From Anaerolineae bacterium (GTDB lineage Bacteria > Chloroflexota > Anaerolineae > Aggregatilineales > Aggregatilineaceae): a stretch of 64,000 nucleotides of DNA. The first letter of the stretch is position 1, and each line of letters starts with the position of its first letter. Where the stretch lies: the NCBI GenBank assembly GCA_027494015.1, contig JAOSJP010000034.1:496001-560000 (forward strand), written 5' to 3'. A program made the translations under genes and the position numbers. The notes under the pieces are model-generated. The model searched no databases and had not been told where the DNA came from. It saw only the letters and a program-made list of their open reading frames with translations. This document shows positions 1 to 8,742 of the stretch, one piece after another.

Positions 1-1184
1 TCGTGGACATCGGCCACGACAGCAGCAACCCGGTCATCAGCACGCGCACCCTGGGCGCGGACGCCGCCCGCGTCAGCCGGCTGGCCGTCGCCCAGGTGCG
101 CGGCTTCCAGTCGGCAGGGGTAGCCGCCTGTGCCAAGCACTTCCCTGGACATGGGAACACACCGACCGACTCACACGTCAGCCTGCCGGTGGTCAGGGGC
201 GCGCTTGATTTTCTGTGGGAACACGATCTGGTCCCCTTCCGGGCGACCGTAGACGCCGGTATTGCCAGCGTCATGATCAGCCACGTCAAGTTCGAGGCGC
301 TCGATCCCGTCTATCCTTCCACCCTGTCACCGGCGATCATCACCGGCCTGCTGCGCCAGGAGATCGGGTTCAAGGGCCTGATCGTCACCGACTGCATGGA
401 GATGCAGGCCATCACTCAGAACTACGGGGCGGGCGAGTCCGCAGTGCTGGCGGCGCTGGCTGGTGTTGACGCGATGTTCTTTTCACACACGCGCCAGAAC
501 CAGGAGGCGGCCTATGACGCCCTGCTACGCGCGGCAGAAAGCGGACGGCTGCCGTTGGCGCAGATTGACGCCGCGAATGCGCGCCTGGACGCCTTCACCC
601 GCCGCTTTCCAGCCAGCGAACCGGGCGACTTGAGCGCCATCCGCCGCGCGGATCATCTGCGCGTTTGCCAGGCGGCAGCCGAGGCCGGCACGGTGCTGCT
701 CACCGCCAACCCGGATGCGTTTCCGCTTCGCCCGCAAAGCCAGCGTATCGCCGTGATCGAGTTCGCGTCGCACCTGGAAACGGGAGCGCTGGATCGGAGC
801 GGCCTGACCGGGCTGGGTGCGTTGCTCCATGCGCAGGTGCCGGGCATCGCGCACATCGCCCTGAACCCGACCGATCCCCGGCCTGACGCGCTTGAAGAAG
901 CCCGCCAGATGGCCCGCGCCGCCGACGTAACGATTGTGGCGACACGCAGCGCGCACTTGCTCCCCCGGCAGCGCGAGATCGCGCAGGAGATGCTGAGCAT
1001 CGCCTCCAAAGGCGTTCTGCTCTGCCTGCGCAACCCCTATGATGTCGAGGTGCTGGACGGCGCGGACGCGATCCTGTGCACCTGTGGCGATGGCACGTCT
1101 TCTCTGCAAGCCGGGGTGGACGCGCTGTTGGGCCGCTTCACACCAGCGGGCCGGCTGCCCGTGCCGATCCGGCGCGCAGTATGA
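1..1184 (+). CDS. nagZ: Beta-N-acetylhexosaminidase, GH3 (NagZ-type), 5' end outside the window
   Basis: The first complete codon is at base 3 and the frame is open to the window edge, so the N-terminal part of the barrel lies upstream. The visible 393 residues contain the family signature KHFPGHGNT at residues 45-53, the Asp-x-His dyad of the general acid/base (D56, H58) and the TDCMEM motif carrying the nucleophile D130. NagZ removes GlcNAc from muropeptides. About 200 residues follow the catalytic domain, as in the two-domain extracellular NagZ of Bacillus rather than the short cytosolic enterobacterial form. Peptide/muropeptide importers and other MurNAc-pathway genes follow on the same strand. 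Confidence 0.88.
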   Translation, partial: VDIGHDSSNPVISTRTLGADAARVSRLAVAQVRGFQSAGVAACAKHFPGHGNTPTDSHVSLPVVRGALDFLWEHDLVPFRATVDAGIASVMISHVKFEALDPVYPSTLSPAIITGLLRQEIGFKGLIVTDCMEMQAITQNYGAGESAVLAALAGVDAMFFSHTRQNQEAAYDALLRAAESGRLPLAQIDAANARLDAFTRRFPASEPGDLSAIRRADHLRVCQAAAEAGTVLLTANPDAFPLRPQSQRIAVIEFASHLETGALDRSGLTGLGALLHAQVPGIAHIALNPTDPRPDALEEARQMARAADVTIVATRSAHLLPRQREIAQEMLSIASKGVLLCLRNPYDVEVLDGADAILCTCGDGTSSLQAGVDALLGRFTPAGRLPVPIRRAV

Positions 1185-1297
1185 CAGGATGGCTGCACCA
1201 GTTGACACGGCGGGCCTAATGAAGCATAGTGTGAAGAGGGCGCAGTGGCACCGCGCCTGAATCTAAAGTTCAGTATATAGCTCAATGGAGGAAGAAA

Positions 1298-3052
1298 ATG
1301 CGACGTGTTACTGTTGTTCTGATCGTGTTGGCGCTGGTGCTCACCGGCGTCGCGCCAGTGCTGGGGCAAGGGGCCCCGGTAGGGACCTTCTATGCCGCCT
1401 GGCCGTATCCGATTCCGCCGGACGGGCACCTCAACAGCTTTGCCGCCGGCGGGCCAGCCGTCGGTGCCGGTCTCGGCCTGTACTACCGCTGGGTCGAGCT
1501 GCCGATGGCCTACTATCTGGCCTCTGAAGCCGACTATGAACCCTGGCTGGCCGAGAGCTGGGAGTTCGAAGGCGACCAGGCGTTCGTGGTGCACCTGCGC
1601 CAGGACGCCCTGTGGAGCAACGGCAGCCCCATCACCGCCGACGATGTGGTGGGCACCTTTGCGATTGGGCGCATCATGAAGTGGACCGACTTCAACTACA
1701 TCGGCGAGGTTGAGAAGGTTGACGACTACACCATCCGCTTCACGCTGTCCAATCCTTCGCTGTATGCCCGGCACCTCATCCTGCGGGATTGCGTCCGCAG
1801 CATGGAGACCTATGGCGATCTCGCTCAGAAGGCCGTGGACCTGTATGAGAGTGGCGAGGCCATAGACAGCGAGGCGTGGAAGGCTCTTCAGACCGAAATC
1901 GGCGAGTTCCGTCCTGAGGAGATCATCGCCAGCGGCCCGTTCATCTATTCTCTGAGCGACGTGGGCGACAGCTTCATGACGCTGCACTGGCAGCCGAACA
2001 GCATCTTCTCGGAGACGGTCAAGTTCGGGGAGGTCAAGATCTGGTACGGCGAGACTGAAGCCGTCACCCCGCTCGTGCTGGACGGCCAGGTGAGCTACGC
2101 GACGCACGGCTTCCCGCCCGCGACTGACCAGGCCATGCAGGACGCCGGGCTGCGCGTCCTGCGCGCGCCCTACCTCTATGGTGCGTCCGTGTATATCAAC
2201 CACACCAAGTATCCCTTCAGCCGGCCAGAGGTGCGCCAGGCGATGGCCATGGTCATTGACCGCGAAGAGAGCGCCTTCCTCACCAAGGGCCTGAGCGCCC
2301 AGCCCGTGCATTACATGGCTGGGATAGCCGATAGCCTGGTTGATCTGTGGCTGTCCGACGAGGACAAGGCCGAGCTTAATACCTATGATCTCAACCGCGA
2401 GGCCGCCGAAGAGCTGCTGCTGAGCATCGGCTTCACGCGCGACAGCAACGGCAAGTGGATTGACGACCAGGGCAACCCGGTGGCCGCTGAGTACATCTTC
2501 CAGGCGGAGTGGGCTGACTATGGCGCTGCCGCGCAGCACGCCGTCGCGCAGTTGAATGACTTTGGCTTCGACATCACGGGCCGCGCAATGCAGTGGCAGC
2601 AGGTTGACCAGGACATCAAGGACGGCAACTTCACCCTGGCGGTTCGTAGTTGGGGCACGTCTTCGCCGTTCCCCAGCGCCCAGTTGTACGGCACCGTGCG
2701 CGACTGGAACTACACCGGACTGCCGGAAGGCCAGACTGGCCTGAACTTCCCGATGGAGTTCGAGTGGAACGGTGAGCAGATTGACTTCACCGCGTTGATC
2801 GCCGAAGCCGGCGCTGGCCTCGATCCGCAAGCGCAGCGGCCTGCCATCGCCAAGGCGGTCAAGATCTGGAATGACCTCCTGCCGGTGATCCCGCTGAGCA
2901 TGGCGCTGACCAACAATCCGCTCAACGAGGGCCTGGTGTCCGGTGCGCCGCCCGACAGCGATCCCATCTGGCTCAACGGCGGTGGCGCGGCTGACAACTA
3001 CATCACGTACCTGGCCATGAAGGGCGTTCTCAGCCCAGGCCCGGAAGCATAA
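1298..3052 (+). CDS. Peptide/muropeptide ABC transporter substrate-binding protein (SBP family 5)
   Basis: A 584-residue extracytoplasmic solute-binding protein of the DppA/OppA class. Residues 1-25 form a signal peptide ending near LGQG with no lipobox cysteine, so it is not an obvious lipoprotein. Typical family features are a substrate-binding entry region (LAESWEFEGDQAFVVHLR) and the later YINHTKYPFSRPEVRQAM block. The start is set by GGAGG nine bases upstream of the ATG. It is first in a run with two permeases and two ATPases and directly follows nagZ. Ligand is inferred from context: dipeptide, oligopeptide or muropeptide. Confidence 0.9.
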   Translation: MRRVTVVLIVLALVLTGVAPVLGQGAPVGTFYAAWPYPIPPDGHLNSFAAGGPAVGAGLGLYYRWVELPMAYYLASEADYEPWLAESWEFEGDQAFVVHLRQDALWSNGSPITADDVVGTFAIGRIMKWTDFNYIGEVEKVDDYTIRFTLSNPSLYARHLILRDCVRSMETYGDLAQKAVDLYESGEAIDSEAWKALQTEIGEFRPEEIIASGPFIYSLSDVGDSFMTLHWQPNSIFSETVKFGEVKIWYGETEAVTPLVLDGQVSYATHGFPPATDQAMQDAGLRVLRAPYLYGASVYINHTKYPFSRPEVRQAMAMVIDREESAFLTKGLSAQPVHYMAGIADSLVDLWLSDEDKAELNTYDLNREAAEELLLSIGFTRDSNGKWIDDQGNPVAAEYIFQAEWADYGAAAQHAVAQLNDFGFDITGRAMQWQQVDQDIKDGNFTLAVRSWGTSSPFPSAQLYGTVRDWNYTGLPEGQTGLNFPMEFEWNGEQIDFTALIAEAGAGLDPQAQRPAIAKAVKIWNDLLPVIPLSMALTNNPLNEGLVSGAPPDSDPIWLNGGGAADNYITYLAMKGVLSPGPEA

Positions 3053-3388
3053 CCGGGACAGACTTCACAGAGACGTTGACCGGGTGGGGGCCACCCCCAC
3101 CCGGTTCCCGCTGCGCGGGTTCTGCGCGCGCCGTGCCAGCCGCAAGAGGTCGTTTGCAAGGCCCGCAATCCCACCCCAAATCCCTCCCCGCCTGCGGGGG
3201 GGGACTCAAGCAGTCCTTCCTCCTTTCTCCGCTTGCGGGGAAGGGGGGGATGGGGGTAAAGATACCTCTCAAACGGTCTCCAGGATCGGCTAACCGGCGC
3301 GCGGATTACCTTTCATTCGGCGCGCTGTCCTGTCTCAACGTCTCGTTGTTTTGCGGCGGCACGCCCGTTCCCACCGGAATATGATCTT
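3053..3388. repeat. Intergenic stretch with G/C-run hairpins, degenerate repeat
   Basis: No convincing gene. The stretch contains short inverted repeats with C-rich and G-rich arms around 3110-3125, 3178-3210 and 3225-3260. It recalls the CCCCTCTCC/GGAGAGGGG core of the Rep-A family found elsewhere in the window, but without recognisable termini. It separates the binding-protein gene from the permease gene, a position where stem-loops often uncouple transcript levels. Confidence 0.4.
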
Positions 3389-4480
3389 ATGGAAGCTACG
3401 ACAGCATCTCCAGTCGCCCAGGCTGCCCCATCACGGCTTGTCGCCTGGCGGCGCGCCGCAGCCCGCCTGCTCACCGGTTATACTGTCCAGACGGTCTTCC
3501 AGGGAATCGTCACCGTCTGGGCAGTGATGACGTTCACCTTCATCCTGATCCGCCAGATGCCCTCCAACCCGGTCGAGATTGAGACGGAGCGGCTCATCCG
3601 TGAGCAGCAATTGTCGTACGACGAGGCGCGCAGCAGGGCCGCGGCGCTGTTCGCGTTTGACCCCGATCAGCCGATCCTCGAGCAGTACGTCGAATACCTC
3701 GGCAAGCTGATCCGGCTGGACCTCGGCACATCCATTACGTCAACGGGCACCCAGGTTCTCGACCAGATTCTGCAATACCTTCCCTGGACGCTCTTCAGCG
3801 TGGGCCTGGGTCTGCTGATCAGCTTCACCATCGGCATCTTTGTGGGCATGGCGATGGCCTACTGGCGCGGCGGCCTGTTCGATAACCTGGTCACTGCGTT
3901 CGCCTCGATTCTGTTTGGCATCCCCAATTACATCATTGCCCTGTTGATCATCCTGATCCTGGGCGTGCAGCTCCACGTGTTCAGCGTCGCCAACGCTCTT
4001 GGCCGGGTTGACCCGACGATCGAGCCTGGTTTCACGATGGAGTACATCGGAAGCGTGCTCAGCCACGCGCTGCTGCCCGTCGTCACCTACGTTTCGGCCA
4101 CGGTGGGCGGCTGGATTCTGACCATGAAGAGCAGCACAATCTCCACGCTGGGCGAGGAGTATGTCACCGTCGCCCATGCGCGCGGCCTGCCTCAGCGGCG
4201 CGTCCTGACGGCCTATGTCGGTCGCAACGCCATGCTGCCGCTGGTGACCCGGCTGGCGATCAGCATCGGCTTTGTCGTCGGCGGCAGCGTGATCATCGAG
4301 GATATCTACCGCTACCGGGGCCTGGGCAAGTTCCTGACTACGGCCATTGTCGCCCGCGATTACACGTCAATGCAGGGTGTTTTTCTGGTAATTGCGATCT
4401 CGGTGGTGGTGGCGAATACGCTGGCCGATGTTCTGTATGGCGTGCTGGATCCGCGCGTGCGCATGGGAAAGGAACGCTGA
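3389..4480 (+). CDS. Peptide ABC transporter permease (DppB/OppB-like)
   Basis: A 363-residue inner-membrane permease. An N-terminal helix (about residues 35-55) is followed by an external segment and five further hydrophobic helices. The EAA-type coupling loop (EEYVTVAHARGLPQRRVL, near residue 255) contacts the ATPase. C-terminal VLDPRVRMGKER is typical of DppB proteins. Two bases separate its stop from the next permease, so the two are co-translated subunits of one importer. Confidence 0.9.
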   Translation: MEATTASPVAQAAPSRLVAWRRAAARLLTGYTVQTVFQGIVTVWAVMTFTFILIRQMPSNPVEIETERLIREQQLSYDEARSRAAALFAFDPDQPILEQYVEYLGKLIRLDLGTSITSTGTQVLDQILQYLPWTLFSVGLGLLISFTIGIFVGMAMAYWRGGLFDNLVTAFASILFGIPNYIIALLIILILGVQLHVFSVANALGRVDPTIEPGFTMEYIGSVLSHALLPVVTYVSATVGGWILTMKSSTISTLGEEYVTVAHARGLPQRRVLTAYVGRNAMLPLVTRLAISIGFVVGGSVIIEDIYRYRGLGKFLTTAIVARDYTSMQGVFLVIAISVVVANTLADVLYGVLDPRVRMGKER

Positions 4481-4482
4481 CG

Positions 4483-5670
4483 TTGGACCTGCAAAGCGTC
4501 GCCAGCCCCACCGGCCTGATCATCGGCGCTCTGTGTGGCCTCGTGCCGCTGGCCGTCGCCATCCGCCAGCGGACGCTGCGGCCCGGCATCCTCGGCTTTG
4601 TGGCGTGTCTGTTCAGCGGGTTTGCGTGTAACGTGCTGGGCGGCCTGCCGATGATCGTCCTGACTGTGGCGGTGGTCGTTTCCTACACCTACACGGACAA
4701 GGACGACCCGTTCCTGTCGCGCGCGCGCCTCGAAGACGTGGACTTTGAAGAGACCTTCGGCGCGATGGTGACGCGCCGCCTGGCCAGCCTGGGGCGCACC
4801 GTCCGAGGAGGGTCTCGTGCGCTGGTCCGCAACAAGGCCGGGTTCCTGGGTTTCCTGGGGCTGGTCTTTTTCTTCGTGCTCACCATTTTCGGCCCCATGC
4901 TGATTCCCTACGACGGCAAGTCACACTACTACGACCGCCGCCGCGAGGGCGCGATAAGCCTGTTTCAGGGACCCTCGGCGGAGTTTCCGCTGGGCCTGGA
5001 CTGGCAAGGGCGCGATATCCTCTCGCACATTGTGCACGGCGGGCGGTCGCTGATCCTCACCGCCGTTCAGGCGGGCGTCCTCACGACAATCATCGCCGTC
5101 ACCCTGGGCGCGCTGTCGGCTCTGTTGGGCGGTTTCCTTGATCGGGCGCTCACCATGATAGCCAATTTCATCCTGACCATTCCACAGTTCCCTCTGCTGG
5201 TGGTGCTGGCCGGGTTGATCAGCTTTCAGGATCGATTCTATCTGGCGCTGTTGCTGGCCGTCCTGGACTGGCCGAGCCTGATGCGAGCGGTGCGCGCTCA
5301 GGTGCTCAGCCTGCGGGAGCGCGATTATGTCGAGGCCGCCGTCGTCCTGGATCTGGGGCTGCCGCACATCATGCTGCGCGAAGTCTTGCCGCAGATGATC
5401 AGCTATGTCTCCATCAACATGATCTTTTCGATCCAGGGGGCGATGTACGCCATCGTTGGCCTGGTCTTCCTCGGCATGGTGCCGTTCACAGAGCCGGACT
5501 GGGGCGTGATGATCTTCATGGGCCGTTCTCAGGGCGCTCTGTTTTCTACGGAGGCAGCCAGTATGTTGCTCTCACCGGTGATCGCGGTGGCGCTGTTCCA
5601 ACTGTCCCTGGTGCTCTTCACGCGCTCGCTGGAAGAAGTCTTCAACCCCCGGCTGCGGGCCGGCCTGTAG
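4483..5670 (+). CDS. Peptide ABC transporter permease (DppC/OppC-like) with N-terminal extension
   Basis: A 395-residue permease partner of the preceding gene. The best start is a TTG two bases after the upstream stop. Residues 1-75 add two or three hydrophobic segments before the usual OppC N-terminal region (NKAGFLGFLGLVFFFVLTIFGP). The EAA loop ERDYVEAAVVLDLGLPHIM is present near residue 285. C-terminal FNPRLRAGL is typical. The longer N-terminus is unusual for DppC, and a later start cannot be excluded. Confidence 0.88.
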   Translation: MDLQSVASPTGLIIGALCGLVPLAVAIRQRTLRPGILGFVACLFSGFACNVLGGLPMIVLTVAVVVSYTYTDKDDPFLSRARLEDVDFEETFGAMVTRRLASLGRTVRGGSRALVRNKAGFLGFLGLVFFFVLTIFGPMLIPYDGKSHYYDRRREGAISLFQGPSAEFPLGLDWQGRDILSHIVHGGRSLILTAVQAGVLTTIIAVTLGALSALLGGFLDRALTMIANFILTIPQFPLLVVLAGLISFQDRFYLALLLAVLDWPSLMRAVRAQVLSLRERDYVEAAVVLDLGLPHIMLREVLPQMISYVSINMIFSIQGAMYAIVGLVFLGMVPFTEPDWGVMIFMGRSQGALFSTEAASMLLSPVIAVALFQLSLVLFTRSLEEVFNPRLRAGL

Positions 5671-5675
5671 GGGAC

Positions 5676-6716
5676 ATGCTGATGTCCGTCCCAGAGCAAC
5701 CTGTCGTTCTCAGCCTACAGGATGTCTCGATCAGCTACCTGGCGCACCGGGGCAGGGTTCAGGCTGTCAGCCAGGTCTCATTTGATCTGCATCGAGGAGA
5801 GTCGCTGGCGCTGATCGGCGAGAGCGGCTGCGGCAAGTCCACGCTCAACCTGGGGATCATCCGTCTGCTGCCCCAAACAGGCCGGGTGGACAGGGGCAAA
5901 ATACTGTACACAACGCGCGAAGGCCAGGTGGTGGATGTCCTGACCCTCGGCGAGCGGGAAATGCGCCAGTTTCGCTGGGCGGAATGCGCCATGATCTTCC
6001 AGGCCGCCCTGAACTCGCTGAATCCCGTCATCCGCGTGCGCGAGATGGTGTACGACACCGCGTCTGCTCATGGCCGCCGTAATCGCGCCGGGATTCGCAG
6101 CCGGATGCTCGATCTGTTCCGCAAAGTACGGCTGGACCCGGAGCGCGTCTTCAATGCCTATCCGCACGAACTGAGCGGCGGGATGCGCCAGCGCGTCCTG
6201 CTGGCGCTGGGCGTTTTGCTGAATCCGCAGGTCGTCATCCTGGACGAGCCGACGACCGCCGTTGATATTCTGACCCAGCGCACGATCCTGGAAGTGCTGA
6301 AAGACCTGCGCGAGGCGATGGGCTTCAGCAGCATCTTTATCAGCCACGATCTCTCGATTGCTGCTGAGATGGCGGACACCGTCGCCACTATGTACGCCGG
6401 CGAGATCGTCGAGATTGGCCCGGTGAACGAACTATTCTATCGCCCTCGCCACGCTTATACGCTCGGTCTGCTGCAGGCCGTTCCAAAGCTGAGCGCGGGC
6501 GCACAGGAGTTGAGCAGTATCCCTGGCAGCCCGCCCGACCTGATCGAGCCGCCGCCCGGCTGCAAATTTCACCCGCGCTGCCCTTTTGCCACAGAGCGAT
6601 GTCGGCGCGAGCCGCCGCCTCTGGTCGAAGAAGTGCCAGGGCATCGCGTGGCCTGTTTCGAGTCTGCACAGGTGCTGGCCCACAGCGGAGAACCCGCTGA
6701 GGAGCCGGGCCTCTAG
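5676..6716 (+). CDS. Peptide ABC transporter ATP-binding protein (DppD/OppD-like)
   Basis: A 346-residue ATPase with Walker A GESGCGKST (residues 48-56), signature LSGGMRQRV, Walker B VVILDEPTTAVD and switch histidine ISHD. The C-terminal oligopeptide-transporter extension carries the Cys-rich motif CKFHPRCPFATERC, typical of OppD/DppD. It lies five bases after the permease stop. It energises the importer encoded just upstream and may also serve the ATPase-less importer at 8743-12177. Confidence 0.92.
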   Translation: MLMSVPEQPVVLSLQDVSISYLAHRGRVQAVSQVSFDLHRGESLALIGESGCGKSTLNLGIIRLLPQTGRVDRGKILYTTREGQVVDVLTLGEREMRQFRWAECAMIFQAALNSLNPVIRVREMVYDTASAHGRRNRAGIRSRMLDLFRKVRLDPERVFNAYPHELSGGMRQRVLLALGVLLNPQVVILDEPTTAVDILTQRTILEVLKDLREAMGFSSIFISHDLSIAAEMADTVATMYAGEIVEIGPVNELFYRPRHAYTLGLLQAVPKLSAGAQELSSIPGSPPDLIEPPPGCKFHPRCPFATERCRREPPPLVEEVPGHRVACFESAQVLAHSGEPAEEPGL

Positions 6717-6750
6717 CTCGCGGGAACTGTGATTGTCAGGACTGAGACTC

Positions 6751-7797
6751 ATGCCAGAAAACCCGTCCGGCCAACCCCTCATCGAGCTGCAGGGGGTGTG
6801 CCGCAGCTTCTACCAGGGGCGAATTCGCATCCCGGTCTTACAGGACATCAATCTGGCCATCGGCGAGAACGAAATCGTCTGTCTGGTGGGCGAGAGCGGC
6901 TGCGGCAAGACGACCACTGGCCGGATCATGGTCAATCTGTTGGAGCCAACCGCCGGCGAAGTGCTCTTCCGGGGCCGCCCGAACGGCGCGCTACGCGGCA
7001 AAGAGCAGGCCGAGCACCGCCGCGCCCTGCAGATCATCCATCAGGACCCTTTTGCCTCGCTCAATCCGGCGCACACCGTCGGCCAGATTCTGTCGTATCC
7101 ACTAAAGCGCCACCGGATGACATCAGGACGTGGCGGCCTGCGGCGACGCATCTGGGAGCTTCTGACGCTGGTGGACCTCACGCCGCCCGGCGATATTGTC
7201 AACAAGTATCCGCACCAACTCAGCGGTGGGCAGCGCCAGCGCGTGAGCATCGCGCGCGCGCTGACGGTCGAGCCAAAGCTGATTGTCGCTGACGAGGCGG
7301 TCAGCATGGTGGATGTCAGCATCCGCGTCAGCCTGCTGAAGATGCTCCACAGCCTGCGCGACCGGTTGGGCGTGGCGATTGTGTTCATCACTCACGACCT
7401 GGCGCTCGCCAAGTACTTCGCCTGGGAAGGGCGCATCGCGGTCATGTACCTGGGGCGGCTTGTCGAGGTTGGCCCCACGCCAGAAGTGATCGCGAACCCG
7501 GCGCATCCCTATACACGCGCGCTGATCTCGGCTATCCCTGAGGCGGACCCGGAGGTGACGCGCAACAAGAAGCGCATGATCCTGCGCAGCGAAGACATCC
7601 CCAGCCTGACTCAGATTCCGCCCGGTTGTGCGTTTCATCCCCGCTGCCCGTTCTTCGTGCCGGGGCTGTGCGATGCCAGAGTCCCGCCGCTGGACCATGC
7701 TGAGGGGTTCGCGCAGGATGTCGCGTGCCTTCCGCTGACGCAAGGGCTGGGCCTGCGCGAGTATGTCGCGGTCGAGGAGCCGGCGCTTGGACCCTGA
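6751..7797 (+). CDS. Peptide ABC transporter ATP-binding protein (DppF/OppF-like)
   Basis: A 348-residue second ATPase of the heterodimer. It has Walker A GESGCGKTT, signature LSGGQRQRVS, Walker B region LIVADEAVSMVD (the usual DEPVSALD is altered) and switch ITHD. The C-terminal CAFHPRCPF motif matches OppF. An upstream in-frame TTG at 6733 is possible, but ATG 6751 with AGGA about ten bases upstream is preferred. Its 3' end overlaps the next small gene by 35 bases. Confidence 0.9.
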   Translation: MPENPSGQPLIELQGVCRSFYQGRIRIPVLQDINLAIGENEIVCLVGESGCGKTTTGRIMVNLLEPTAGEVLFRGRPNGALRGKEQAEHRRALQIIHQDPFASLNPAHTVGQILSYPLKRHRMTSGRGGLRRRIWELLTLVDLTPPGDIVNKYPHQLSGGQRQRVSIARALTVEPKLIVADEAVSMVDVSIRVSLLKMLHSLRDRLGVAIVFITHDLALAKYFAWEGRIAVMYLGRLVEVGPTPEVIANPAHPYTRALISAIPEADPEVTRNKKRMILRSEDIPSLTQIPPGCAFHPRCPFFVPGLCDARVPPLDHAEGFAQDVACLPLTQGLGLREYVAVEEPALGP

Positions 7798-8017
7798 GGT
7801 GTTGCGCGGCTTCCTGCGCATCGGCATGTTCGTCGGCGTCTGCGGGCTGGTGATGGCGTTGGTGCAGCCGCGCGACAGCGCCGAGTTCGTGCTGAGCGTC
7901 TGCAGCGCCCTGATGGGGGGTGCCCTGATCGTGGGAGTCGTGATTCTGACGCGCTGGTTCGTTCGCCGCGAGCGCGTGCAGGGGGTTGAAGAGGATCACG
8001 GGCCGGATCGGGTCTGA
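7763..8017 (+). CDS. Small two-helix membrane protein
   Basis: An 84-residue hypothetical protein overlapping the end of the DppF-like gene by 35 bases in another frame. Residues 15-36 and 43-66 are hydrophobic helices, followed by a basic-then-acidic tail (RRERVQGVEEDHGPDRV). Compact overlap with the ATPase gene and the charged flanks argue for a real membrane protein, but no family is recognised. A GTG at 7799 is an alternative start that would give 72 residues and no overlap. Confidence 0.5.
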   Translation: MSRSRSRRLDPEVLRGFLRIGMFVGVCGLVMALVQPRDSAEFVLSVCSALMGGALIVGVVILTRWFVRRERVQGVEEDHGPDRV

Positions 8018-8164
8018 TTGGCCGCCGCACCTCGACAGCACGATAGTGGATGCGCTGGATGGCGCGCTGGTACACCAGGCGCGGGAACAACCTACGGACA
8101 CCCGGCCAGTGCGGCCAGCATGAGTCTGAGGCATAAGGCGGCCCCACCAGGAAGTACGACGCAA

Positions 8165-8647
8165 GTGACGAAGCTCACCTTCCGCCCCATGCAACGTTCC
8201 GACATCCTGCCACTGAGTGACTGGCTGGCCGCGCTGCCCCTGTTGCAGCGTTACGAGTTCACCGCCGACAAGGCGCGGGCTGCTCTGGAGGGGGCGCTCC
8301 GGCAGGCGGATATGCTGCTGGTATGCGACGCAGAAGATGCGCCTGACCTGGCCTGTGGATTGGCCTGGGTGATGCCCAGAGGGGGGTTGGGGCGCAGCGC
8401 CTATCTTCGCCTGCTGGCCGTCAACCAGGCGTATGCGGGGCTGGGAATTGGGGCGGGGTTGCTGGCCCAGGCCGAGCAGCTTGCGGCCCGTTCAACCCAG
8501 GATATGCTGTTGCTTGTATCCGACTTCAATGTAGACGCCCAGCAATTCTATCGCCGTCTGGGGTATACTCAGATTGGCGCCATCCCAGACTATGTATTGC
8601 CCGGCGTGACCGAGCTGCTGTTTCGAAAGCGGCTCGCCGGACTGTAA
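8165..8647 (+). CDS. GNAT family N-acetyltransferase
   Basis: A 160-residue acetyltransferase. The acetyl-CoA loop is seen in AYAGLGIGAGLLAQAEQLA, and the C-terminal FNVDAQQFYRRLGYTQIG is the classic GNAT beta5-alpha4 region. Start GTG 8165 follows AGGAAG at good spacing; ATG 8120 is an alternative. It sits between two peptide importers, so an amino acid or peptide amine is a plausible acceptor, but the substrate cannot be read from sequence. Confidence 0.8.
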   Translation: MTKLTFRPMQRSDILPLSDWLAALPLLQRYEFTADKARAALEGALRQADMLLVCDAEDAPDLACGLAWVMPRGGLGRSAYLRLLAVNQAYAGLGIGAGLLAQAEQLAARSTQDMLLLVSDFNVDAQQFYRRLGYTQIGAIPDYVLPGVTELLFRKRLAGL

Positions 8648-8742
8648 CAGAGCGCGGTGCCGAGGAGGTGCACCCCCGATCTGTCAGCTGCCTGAATCAC
8701 CTGATGGTCTTGACTCTGTCGGTTTCGAAAGGTGGAACGCAA

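Noticed and set aside
1037..2830. 597-codon minus-strand frame opposite the first SBP gene
   Set aside because: Overlaps two well supported plus-strand genes and has shadow-like composition.
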